The position numbers were made by a program, and so were the translations under genes. A stretch of DNA of 6,032 bases from contig PBTA01000016.1 of assembly GCA_002726395.1 (NCBI GenBank), forward strand, positions 1-6,032, read 5' to 3'. This document shows, one piece after another, positions 1-6,032 of this stretch. Below the pieces are notes generated by a model that saw nothing but the letters and a program-made list of their open reading frames with translations, was not told where the DNA came from and did no database searches. Within the stretch, counting starts at the first letter, position 1; every line of letters begins with the position of its first letter. The DNA comes from Methanobacteriota archaeon (GTDB lineage: Archaea > Thermoplasmatota > Poseidoniia > Poseidoniales > Poseidoniaceae).

Positions 1-1106
1 CAGTACATGCTGGATCTATCTTCAAAATTCGTCTCTTGCTCGATTGAATCCCAATCGATTTCAGGTCGATCGTAGATAATCTCCTCACCACCATTAATAT
101 ACAGTTGTCTTTGAGTAGCTGCAGCCCAATTCCACTCTTCAATAAGAGTTTTATCAGATTCGTTGTAATCTAAAATATCTATTGGAATTCTGCCATGTAG
201 TTGTAGCGGGAAAGGTTGGCCTGTGAGTAGAGTTGTTAATGCTGCAAGGTCTCTTTGAACAATGTTTTGAGAGGCACTGGTAATTACATCTGGACCAGTA
301 ACAAATGCAGTTACATCTCTGGTCTTTTCTTCTGCCGAACCGTGAGTTCCTGTAGCAGTCATGCCATGGTCTGCAGTGATTATAACATTCCAACCAGAAT
401 CTATGTTATGCATGATTTCATTTACTTTAATGTCAATATCTAATAATTTATCTTTATACTCTTCAGATTCTATACCCCATGTATGACCAACCTTATCTGG
501 TCCTGAAAAGTGTAAAGATACAACATCATGGGAATTGGTATCGATAATATTACTCATCAGTTCAAATGATTCTTGGTCACCTTCATAATAATCAGAATGT
601 CCCTTGAAAGTGTCGGTAAAGTCAATATTATTCACATCTGCATACATGTTACCCATCACATAACTGCCAATCATGGCAACCTCATACTCAGGATCTTTCG
701 CCGCCATAATCCATGGATCTTGCCCTCCGGGATGACCTAAATTGAAATTATTCAATCCATCTATTGGATCATTTGGAACGCCGGTCATTAGTTCTTTGAT
801 ACATGTCGCAGACAGAGTTATTGAACCTGTCCTAACACTTAGAATAGAATAACGGTTCTTATCCGAATTTAATAGTGGCATCATTTCCTCATCGAGCATG
901 GAATCCGAACCAACACCATCTAAAATTATTAACAAAAATCCATTCCCATCCACATTCAAATTATCTGGTTTTAGTATTACTCCTTCCGGCTGGTCACTTG
1001 TAGAGTAAACATTTGGAGCAATCAGCGAAGCAGGTATCGAAATTAATAATATGATTACCAATATGTGCCATTTTCTCAATTTCAATGTCAATTTTTGTAG
1101 ATACAT
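1..1106 (-). CDS. Alkaline phosphatase superfamily enzyme, GPI ethanolamine-phosphate transferase/phosphodiesterase-like, C-terminus outside window
   Basis: The frame is open from ATG at 1106 to the left edge, giving 368 residues with no stop, so the gene is partial. Residues 1-11 are basic and 15-30 hydrophobic, a signal peptide or membrane anchor that places the catalytic domain outside the cytoplasm. The metal-binding set of the alkaline phosphatase superfamily looks complete: D63 in ILDGVGSD; a nucleophile candidate S99 (or T97) in TLSA, nine residues before the T-G of ELMTGVP; D204 and H208 in the DKVGH motif; D246-H247 in ITADHGM; and H255 in GTHGS. The K-E-L-M-T-G-V-P and D-x-x-G-H spacing fits the PIG-N/PIG-O and nucleotide pyrophosphatase/phosphodiesterase branch, which transfers or hydrolyses phosphoester groups using two zinc ions. 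Whether this is a transferase with C-terminal membrane helices or a soluble hydrolase cannot be told, because the end is missing. An in-frame TTG at 1109 is a weaker alternative start. No clear Shine-Dalgarno sequence precedes it. Confidence 0.9.
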   Translation of the reverse strand, partial: MYLQKLTLKLRKWHILVIILLISIPASLIAPNVYSTSDQPEGVILKPDNLNVDGNGFLLIILDGVGSDSMLDEEMMPLLNSDKNRYSILSVRTGSITLSATCIKELMTGVPNDPIDGLNNFNLGHPGGQDPWIMAAKDPEYEVAMIGSYVMGNMYADVNNIDFTDTFKGHSDYYEGDQESFELMSNIIDTNSHDVVSLHFSGPDKVGHTWGIESEEYKDKLLDIDIKVNEIMHNIDSGWNVIITADHGMTATGTHGSAEEKTRDVTAFVTGPDVITSASQNIVQRDLAALTTLLTGQPFPLQLHGRIPIDILDYNESDKTLIEEWNWAAATQRQLYINGGEEIIYDRPEIDWDSIEQETNFEDRSSMY

Positions 1107-1165
1107 CAATTCACATCAACTTGTCAATTGGCATTACCAATCGTAATATCCTTCGTTAATTTGTA

Positions 1166-1176
1166 CATTATAATTT
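1166..1176 (-). promoter_or_regulatory. Possible TATA box for the phosphatase-like gene
   Basis: Read on the minus strand this is AAATTATAATG, an archaeal TATA-like box in the 89-bp gap upstream of the ATG at 1106. A start of transcription about 26 nt downstream would fall near 1145 and leave a leader of roughly 40 nt. The box touches the hairpin that follows the oxidoreductase gene. It rests on AT-richness and spacing only. Confidence 0.3.
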
Positions 1177-1195
1177 GCTATGATTTCAATAGCAA
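1175..1195 (-). terminator. Perfect 7-bp stem hairpin abutting the oxidoreductase stop codon
   Basis: On the minus strand TTGCTAT and ATAGCAA form a perfect 7-bp stem around a 7-nt loop, beginning with the first base after the TAA stop (1198-1196). It is followed by an A/T-rich stretch, not a clean T-run, so it is not a textbook intrinsic terminator. It could mark a transcript 3' end or stabilise one. Its position directly after a stop codon at a likely transcription-unit boundary is the main support. Confidence 0.4.
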
Positions 1196-2278
1196 TTATC
1201 CGTCAACGAAATTTTTCCACCGCTTCATGTATTCAATGAAAACTGGACTTAGATCTACATTTGCTAAATGTTCAACTGTAAATGGCGGCATTTTAGGTTG
1301 GTACTTAGAGTCTTTCAATAAAGTTGGCCAATCTGGATGGGCGATTCCAACTCTGGCAACTCCAACTATATCGGCCCCTTCGTCTGACAACCACTGCGCA
1401 TCTTTACCATCCCATACAGCTCCAGTTGAGATGAGTGGCATGCCTTTTGGGATGACTTGACTGAAGCGTTTGGTAAGCGAATTTTCATTGCCATCTCCGA
1501 CTGGCTGGAACACATCCCAGCAAGAAATGTGGAGCATATCTATTTCCAATTCACAAATAATTTTGGCTAGTTCAAGACTATCCTCTAGGTAAATTCCGGC
1601 TTTTTCGATGATGGGAGAAATACGAACCGCAATGAGAAAATCTTCACCCACTGCGCTACGAACAGAACGAATTATCTCGCTCAAAAACCTACTTCTTCCG
1701 GCAATATCACCACCCCATTTATCGGTTCTACGATTAGTTTCCTGGCCTAAAAATTGGCAAATCAGGTAAGAATGAGCGCCATGTAATTCAACACCGTGAA
1801 ACCCAGCTTTTTGACATCTTAAAGCAGCGTCAGTAAAAGATTGAATCATGGCATTAATTTCTAATTCAGTCATTGCCTTAGTGTAAACTCCATTCATTCC
1901 TGACTCAGTATTTTCACTTGCAGAAATTGGTCTAACACGATTTATTTTTTGCGGGGCTCTCATTCCACCATGAAACAACTGAACTAATGAAATAGTACCT
2001 GTTTGATTTAACATGGTAGCTAGTTTAGTCAAGCCTGGAATTTGGTTATCGCTCCAGACACCCATTTCACCTTCCCAGCCCTGACCTTCTTTGGTAACAT
2101 TGGCTGCCGCAGTAGTAGTGATTCCAAATCCACCTTGACCTCTTCTAACTAGCCATTTTATTTCTTCAGCAGATAATGTCCCATCACTATTACTCTGCTT
2201 GTTAGTCATCGCCGCTAAAAGAGTTCGATTTTTGGCGGTAAAACCCCGACCTAAATTGATAGATTCAGTAACCTTCAC
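1196..2278 (-). CDS. Old Yellow Enzyme family NADH:flavin oxidoreductase (ene-reductase type)
   Basis: This 360-residue FMN-dependent TIM barrel has the length of the short, single-domain OYE class; the C-terminal 4Fe-4S and second flavin domains of 2,4-dienoyl-CoA reductases are absent. Visible motifs, in order, are the flavin-contacting AAMTN (22-26), QLFHGG (100-105), HGAHSYL (166-172) with the substrate-anion pair H166/H169 and proton-donor candidate Y171, NRRTDKWGG (182-190), R219 in AVRIS, and the phosphate-binding VARVGIAHPDW (307-317). Such enzymes use NAD(P)H to reduce activated C=C bonds; the physiological substrate is unknown here. T25 occupies the place of the redox-tuning Cys of YqjM-like enzymes, as in classical yeast OYE, while HGAH and the C-terminal R-W-K-N-F look YqjM-like. 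The start is GTG at 2278, supported by an SD-like GGTGGA and by the usual length of the family N-terminus. It lies 21 bp after the Tudor/EF-hand gene, suggesting co-transcription. Confidence 0.93.
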   Translation of the reverse strand: MKVTESINLGRGFTAKNRTLLAAMTNKQSNSDGTLSAEEIKWLVRRGQGGFGITTTAAANVTKEGQGWEGEMGVWSDNQIPGLTKLATMLNQTGTISLVQLFHGGMRAPQKINRVRPISASENTESGMNGVYTKAMTELEINAMIQSFTDAALRCQKAGFHGVELHGAHSYLICQFLGQETNRRTDKWGGDIAGRSRFLSEIIRSVRSAVGEDFLIAVRISPIIEKAGIYLEDSLELAKIICELEIDMLHISCWDVFQPVGDGNENSLTKRFSQVIPKGMPLISTGAVWDGKDAQWLSDEGADIVGVARVGIAHPDWPTLLKDSKYQPKMPPFTVEHLANVDLSPVFIEYMKRWKNFVDG

Positions 2279-2284
2279 AAAACT

Positions 2285-2290
2285 TCCACC
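2285..2290 (-). promoter_or_regulatory. Shine-Dalgarno-like GGTGGA for the GTG start of the oxidoreductase
   Basis: GGTGGA on the minus strand ends 6 nt before the GTG at 2278, in the 21-bp gap after the upstream stop. It is the only convincing ribosome-binding sequence in the window. It decides for the GTG start over the next internal ATG (residue 24), which would cut off the first strand of the barrel. Confidence 0.5.
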
Positions 2291-2299
2291 GTAATTAGA

Positions 2300-3550
2300 T
2301 TAAAGATTCTTAATTCTACTATTATCTACCAATTCATCCCAACTAGAATCAAACCCAATGTAATGAATCAGATACTTATCGCCTCTAATCTCACGAATTA
2401 ATCCGTCCCACCAACTACCTCTCCATTCAATTTTTACTTGTTGTCCTGTAGTGTAGGTGGGTTTGTTAAACGGGTGGTCATTTGGTCTAATGTTCCAACC
2501 TGTTGGGCCAACCACATAGATTGTATTGTTAGTTTCCACCTTTGCAGTCGCTCTATTATCGTAAGTAATTTTTATTATTTTCGAACTTTTTACTTGTGTA
2601 TCACCAAGTTTGGGGTGGCCGTAAACAAAACCGTTTACTGATTCATCTATTATTTTGGCATCTTGGATTATAACTTCTGGTTTAGCCTCAAATGGTTGAA
2701 CCATTATTTTAGCTAAATCTTTGTAATTTATTTCAGAATCAAGTGAAATACCCATTTCGGTGAACAATTCTTTTGCTTCAGTAATATCAAGTGGATCGCC
2801 CATCTCAGTGAGTATTTTGAACAACATACTGGCATGGATTGTACCAGTATTACCCTCATCAAACACTTCGAACGAATGAATTAATTCTAGTTCTTCTTGA
2901 GAAATATGATCGACATAGGCCTGAATTACTTCTGAATCAGGTTGTTTGGCGATTCTTGATGGAGGAACTCCTGATTCAACATCGCCGTCATCAAAATGTA
3001 TCATGTATGTGTGGTGTGGTTGAACTTCAGCGATTTTTCCTGGGAAAAATGTACCATAGTTCTTCCAATTTACTAGGACTCTATCCCCTTTGTTCAAAGC
3101 ATCATCAGCGCGACGAATGTTGCTTGGCTCTTCGCCAATATCCAAATTTTGCTTTGATTCTATACCACTGGTTTTAGGAACATCAACATCATAACTTCCA
3201 TCGCGATTAACCCTAGTTATTGTACACCTATCCAGCCAACGCTCATTAGTTGGACTGAAATATTCGACATGCATTCCAACCTCTAATTCTGTCTGAATTG
3301 GTGACTCTGTAATTTTCTCAATCTGTGAAGCTGTTTCATGTTTGTTAACCATTCCAAGGCGCTCTAAAGCAGTAATTACAGCAGTTGTTACCGCATCAAC
3401 ATCATTGTTAATTACCGTATTGTGAACAACGTCTCCACCAATTACCGAATCTTTTAGGTTCAAAATTTGATTACTTTTTGGCGGTGCAGGAATCCATTCT
3501 GAACCACTCCACATAAATTTACCATCTGGACTGTAAACTGGTTCAGACAT
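2300..3550 (-). CDS. Modular protein of unknown function with three Tudor/SH3-like barrels and a degenerate calmodulin-like EF-hand pair
   Basis: The 416-residue protein has no signal peptide or membrane segment and is probably cytoplasmic. Order of parts: an amino-terminal tag with W-S-G-S-E-W-I-P (14-21); a segment with LKDSVIGGDVVHN (32-44) leading into a short helix (52-67); a Tudor-like barrel (about 88-149); a second (about 152-203) with GDRVLVNW and HFDDGD; an EF-hand pair (about 214-285); a small module with VYGHPKLGD (309-317), SSKIIKI and NNTIYVVG; and a C-terminal Tudor-knot/chromo-like barrel (367-413) rich in aromatic residues W376, W380, W381, Y393, Y397 and W404, ending in SSWDELVDNSRI. 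Tudor barrels bind methylated peptides or nucleic acid in known proteins; no ligand can be assigned here. Both EF loops lack most calcium ligands. ATG at 3550 is chosen over an in-frame GTG two codons upstream (3556) because MSEPVYSPDG gives a compact N-terminus. It starts 40 bp after the transporter stop and has no Shine-Dalgarno sequence. Confidence 0.88.
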   Translation of the reverse strand: MSEPVYSPDGKFMWSGSEWIPAPPKSNQILNLKDSVIGGDVVHNTVINNDVDAVTTAVITALERLGMVNKHETASQIEKITESPIQTELEVGMHVEYFSPTNERWLDRCTITRVNRDGSYDVDVPKTSGIESKQNLDIGEEPSNIRRADDALNKGDRVLVNWKNYGTFFPGKIAEVQPHHTYMIHFDDGDVESGVPPSRIAKQPDSEVIQAYVDHISQEELELIHSFEVFDEGNTGTIHASMLFKILTEMGDPLDITEAKELFTEMGISLDSEINYKDLAKIMVQPFEAKPEVIIQDAKIIDESVNGFVYGHPKLGDTQVKSSKIIKITYDNRATAKVETNNTIYVVGPTGWNIRPNDHPFNKPTYTTGQQVKIEWRGSWWDGLIREIRGDKYLIHYIGFDSSWDELVDNSRIKNL

Positions 3551-3571
3551 GTACACACTAGAGTTAGGAGT

Positions 3572-3582
3572 GATAAAATTAT
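3572..3582 (-). promoter_or_regulatory. Possible internal TATA box for a leaderless Tudor/EF-hand transcript
   Basis: ATAATTTTATC on the minus strand is centred about 27 bp before the ATG at 3550, the spacing at which archaeal transcription would begin at or next to the start codon. With no Shine-Dalgarno sequence in the 40-bp gap, a leaderless message is plausible. The gap is AT-rich, so chance is a real alternative. Confidence 0.25.
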
Positions 3583-3590
3583 TATTGAAA

Positions 3591-5933
3591 TTAGTCTTCC
3601 GGCTTTTCTTCTAATTCTTGGGATTTTGTTGGGAATAACTTCTCTAACCATTTTGGTGACCACCAATTTGCTTTACCCATCAATCTCATGGTCGCTGGCA
3701 CAACTAGCGCTCTGACAATTGTGGCATCAAGAAGAATTGCCAGTGCTAAACCAAATCCTATTTGCTTAAGGATTACCACCGAAGACAAACCGAATGCACT
3801 GAAGACTACTACCATAATTGCAGCCGCTCCGGTAATCAAGCGACCGGTTTTTTGCAGTCCATTGGCTACTGCGAGTGTATTGTCTCCAGTACGCTCCCAT
3901 TCTTCATGTATTCTTGAAAGCATTAGGACTTCATAATCCATCGACAAACCAAAGACAATACAAAATAGAATAATTGGATTTGTCGTTTCTATCGGTTGAG
4001 GTGTAAAGTTCAGTAACTCTGCACCGTTGCCCCACTGGAATACAAACACCAACATACCAAATGATGCTGAAACAGATAATATATTCATTATAATTGCTTT
4101 AATTGGTATGATAACACTTCTAACTTGAATAAAAATTAGTATAACAGTGGCAATTAAAATAAATGCTAATGCAAGTGGTAGACTCTCAATTATGGCATCC
4201 AACACGTCTAAACTATAAGCAGCAAATCCTGCAACCATTAGAACTCCATCCTCGCCCGTGTTTAGTTCAGAGAGTAATTCTCCTCTTTCATTTCTGACAT
4301 CTGAAACAAAGTCCCTGCTAGTCTCTCCGGTTATGGTACCTGTCAGAGAAAATATCACAGTAGTAATATTGTCAGAGATAAACTGCTCTCTAAGATATTC
4401 CCTGCTGGCAATCGTATCATTATCTAAAAATTCATCTGGAGTTTGCCAAAACTGAAGTACTTCTGATTCATTCATGCTTGCGCTAGGTAGAGCATATCCT
4501 GAAGCATTGATGACTCGATCATCGTCTAGGTAATCCTTCATCCAATGATGCATTGTGATTAGATTATTTTCTTCAAGCGGGTCTTCTCCATCAAAGTCGA
4601 TAACTATCATAGCACGATTAACCGCACCATCCGGCCATTTTTCATCTATCAGTTCGAAGCCTATTCTAGTTTCGTCATCTGGAGGTAATGCGTCTCTTGA
4701 GGCAACAGAAAAATCGGCCTGTAAGAACGGCAATCCTGCGCCTAAAAGAATGACAAGGGTTGGAATTAAAACTGCCCATGGACGTTCCATTACGAAATTA
4801 GCAATTTTTGCCCAAGCACCATCTTCTTTCTCGTTTTCTATGCTAAAAGAGAATGGTATCTTCCCTTTGAAAACTCGGCGACCCATCAGAGCTAAGATTG
4901 CTGGCAAGACAATTACCGAGAATACCATTGCAATACTAACAGACAAAGTACCACCAATTCCTAAACTTGGCAGGCCAGTGTTTTCAAAAAATAGCATTCC
5001 CATCAGACCTATAGCAACTGTAATTCCCGAGAAAAATACTGCTTTACCCGCAGTAGCGACGGTAATAGCGGTGGATGTTTTTATGTCGCGACCGTTGTTT
5101 AATTCTTCTCTAAACCTATTTACCATGAAAAGAGAATAATCCACTGAGACCCCTATTCCAATAAGCGTTATGATATTCAATGCATACTGAGTCACATCTG
5201 TAGTATTGGATAACCAAATTGTAACTCCCATTGCTGAAATGACAGTTAAAACCGCAACCCCTATTGGTAAGAGTGCCGCAATAATTGTTCCAAAAACTAT
5301 GCCTAAAATTATTAGAGACAAAGGTCCTGAAATCAGTTCGGCTTTAATCAGGTCATCTTGAATTCTAGAATCAAAAATTACATCGACTGCTAGGTCTCCT
5401 GTTCTCCAATAATCAAATTCAGAATCTACCTCGATGTCTTCCCAGTTTGCATCGTATATTTCTTTGGCTGCCTTCCTTTCCACAGAAATTTTGACCTTAT
5501 TTTTTGCCCAAAAACCATCTTCGTCTTGATAGACAAATTTGTTGCGCTGTTCTCCAGATGTTTCCCAAGAATATTGAATGGTTACATCATCCATGGCATG
5601 AAACTCTGCTAATGCTGAAATAACCGCTTGCTGCCATACTTGAGAAGAGTCATCTAAAGTAGGGTGGTTGATTAGAAGAATGAAGTGTTCTGATTGATTA
5701 CCTTCATCTTCAGAAGCAAAGGCACTCTTTCTTAGGTCACCTGCTTCTATTGACTCTAAGTCTCCTTCTCCCCACGATTCGGCCCAATTGGGTCCCATTG
5801 AAATTAGTGAGCCCAAAAGCATACATGTCAGTATACCGATAACTAGAACCTTCTTTTTGTGATCAAAAATGGATTCACCCAGTTTGTAAAAGACCCTACC
5901 TTCTAGCATCCTTGGGTCTGTTGACCAGTCCAT
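3591..5933 (-). CDS. MMPL-type RND superfamily transporter
   Basis: At 780 residues the protein shows the internally duplicated RND layout: TM1 (29-46), a large external domain (47-200), TM2-6 (about 203-350), a cytoplasmic linker (351-384), TM7 (385-404), a second external domain (405-582) and TM8-12 (about 583-750). The repeats are visible in the paired motifs GVSVDYSLFMVNRF (261-274) and GLSMDYEVLMLSRI (662-675). D265-Y266 and D666-Y667 match the Asp-Tyr proton-relay pairs of MmpL proteins. The QVRSVIIPIKAIIMN stretch before TM9 is also typical of MMPL. The family exports lipids or other hydrophobic molecules using the proton gradient; the cargo is unknown here. The C-terminus is short, acidic and cytoplasmic, without the long tail of mycobacterial MmpL3. 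ATG at 5933 is chosen because it leaves a 28-residue cytoplasmic segment, ending in KKK, before TM1. It is probably the first gene of a unit with the next two. No Shine-Dalgarno sequence is seen. Confidence 0.94.
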   Translation of the reverse strand: MDWSTDPRMLEGRVFYKLGESIFDHKKKVLVIGILTCMLLGSLISMGPNWAESWGEGDLESIEAGDLRKSAFASEDEGNQSEHFILLINHPTLDDSSQVWQQAVISALAEFHAMDDVTIQYSWETSGEQRNKFVYQDEDGFWAKNKVKISVERKAAKEIYDANWEDIEVDSEFDYWRTGDLAVDVIFDSRIQDDLIKAELISGPLSLIILGIVFGTIIAALLPIGVAVLTVISAMGVTIWLSNTTDVTQYALNIITLIGIGVSVDYSLFMVNRFREELNNGRDIKTSTAITVATAGKAVFFSGITVAIGLMGMLFFENTGLPSLGIGGTLSVSIAMVFSVIVLPAILALMGRRVFKGKIPFSFSIENEKEDGAWAKIANFVMERPWAVLIPTLVILLGAGLPFLQADFSVASRDALPPDDETRIGFELIDEKWPDGAVNRAMIVIDFDGEDPLEENNLITMHHWMKDYLDDDRVINASGYALPSASMNESEVLQFWQTPDEFLDNDTIASREYLREQFISDNITTVIFSLTGTITGETSRDFVSDVRNERGELLSELNTGEDGVLMVAGFAAYSLDVLDAIIESLPLALAFILIATVILIFIQVRSVIIPIKAIIMNILSVSASFGMLVFVFQWGNGAELLNFTPQPIETTNPIILFCIVFGLSMDYEVLMLSRIHEEWERTGDNTLAVANGLQKTGRLITGAAAIMVVVFSAFGLSSVVILKQIGFGLALAILLDATIVRALVVPATMRLMGKANWWSPKWLEKLFPTKSQELEEKPED

Positions 5934-5955
5934 GGCTCGGGGGGTTAGAATTCGG

Positions 5956-5967
5956 TATTTGAATTAA
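5956..5967 (-). promoter_or_regulatory. Possible TATA box for the transporter gene
   Basis: TTAATTCAAATA on the minus strand is centred about 28 bp before the ATG at 5933, fitting an archaeal promoter with a very short or absent leader. The sequence between box and start is C-rich (a run of six C) and has no Shine-Dalgarno match. Support is composition and spacing only. Confidence 0.3.
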
Positions 5968-5968
5968 T

Positions 5969-5989
5969 GTTTTACTAGGTGAGTTTTAC
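5969..5989. repeat. Two direct copies of GTTTTAC, 14 bp apart
   Basis: GTTTTAC occurs at 5969-5975 and again at 5983-5989, just upstream of the proposed transporter TATA box. Direct repeats at roughly one and a half helical turns can be binding sites for a regulator or transcription factor B, but 7-bp AT-rich repeats are common by chance. Confidence 0.25.
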
Positions 5990-6008
5990 AACAGTTGGAA
6001 ACGAGGCT

Positions 6009-6021
6009 TGATAACTTATCA
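6009..6021. promoter_or_regulatory. Perfect 13-bp palindrome upstream of the transporter, operator candidate
   Basis: TGATAA-C-TTATCA is a perfect inverted repeat with a 1-bp centre, about 75 bp upstream of the transporter start. Its length and symmetry fit a half-site pair for a dimeric helix-turn-helix regulator. No regulator gene is in the window, and the neighbouring gene on the right is unseen, so it may belong to that gene instead. The rest of the 99-bp region at the right edge has no coding sequence that I can support. Confidence 0.35.
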
Positions 6022-6032
6022 CAACAGCGCAC

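Noticed and set aside
154..443. Short frames on both strands inside the phosphatase-like gene
   Set aside because: The continuous frame from 1106 to position 1 carries all the catalytic motifs, including DHGM and the HGS histidine in this stretch; the others are shadows.
1128..1460. Plus-strand open frame of 110 residues crossing the gap after the oxidoreductase
   Set aside because: Most of it is antisense to the conserved C-terminal part of the oxidoreductase, and no recognizable domain or ribosome-binding site was found.
2839..3177. Plus-strand frame of 112 residues
   Set aside because: Antisense to the Tudor and EF-hand region, with no motif or start signal.
3551..3556. GTG start two codons upstream for the Tudor/EF-hand protein
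   Set aside because: It adds only two residues; the ATG at 3550 begins the recognizable tag and is placed well for the TATA-like box. GTG remains possible.
3460..3666. Minus-strand frame of 68 residues bridging the transporter end and the Tudor/EF-hand start
   Set aside because: It overlaps both well-supported genes in another frame. Both have intact ends, so it is not a frameshift remnant.
4555..5139. Plus-strand open frame of 194 residues
   Set aside because: It lies wholly antisense to the membrane half of the transporter, has Ser/Ile/Thr-rich low-complexity composition and no domain motif. It is a shadow of the real gene.

Overview
The window most resembles the genome of a planktonic marine archaeon, probably Marine Group II (Candidatus Poseidoniales). 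This is an inference from protein style: a cytoplasmic protein with a W-x-G-x-x-W-x-P amino-terminal tag, several Tudor/SH3-like barrels and an EF-hand pair; promoters with TATA-like AT-rich boxes; few Shine-Dalgarno sequences; AT-rich DNA. No rRNA or other phylogenetic marker is present, so the taxonomy is provisional.

All four genes lie on the minus strand and are read from right to left. (1) 5933-3591: an MMPL-type RND transporter of 780 residues, with 12 predicted membrane segments and two Asp-Tyr proton-relay pairs. (2) 3550-2300: a 416-residue modular protein with three Tudor/SH3-like barrels, a degenerate calmodulin-like EF-hand pair and a small G-H-P module. (3) 2278-1196: a 360-residue Old Yellow Enzyme family flavin oxidoreductase with a GTG start. 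(4) 1106 to beyond position 1: an alkaline phosphatase superfamily enzyme with an amino-terminal signal or anchor segment, most like the ethanolamine-phosphate transferase/nucleotide phosphodiesterase branch, cut off by the left edge.

Genes 1-3 are separated by only 40 and 21 bp and could be one transcript. An 89-bp gap separates gene 3 from gene 4 and holds a perfect 7-bp-stem hairpin touching the stop codon of gene 3, plus a TATA-like box for gene 4. The 99 bp to the right of gene 1 carry its presumed promoter and a perfect 13-bp palindrome. No RNA gene, mobile element, CRISPR array or frameshifted gene was seen.

The transporter and the phosphatase-like enzyme both act at or outside the membrane, and a shared envelope-lipid or glycolipid theme is possible but unproven. 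The least ordinary item is the Tudor/EF-hand protein, whose function cannot be read from the sequence.
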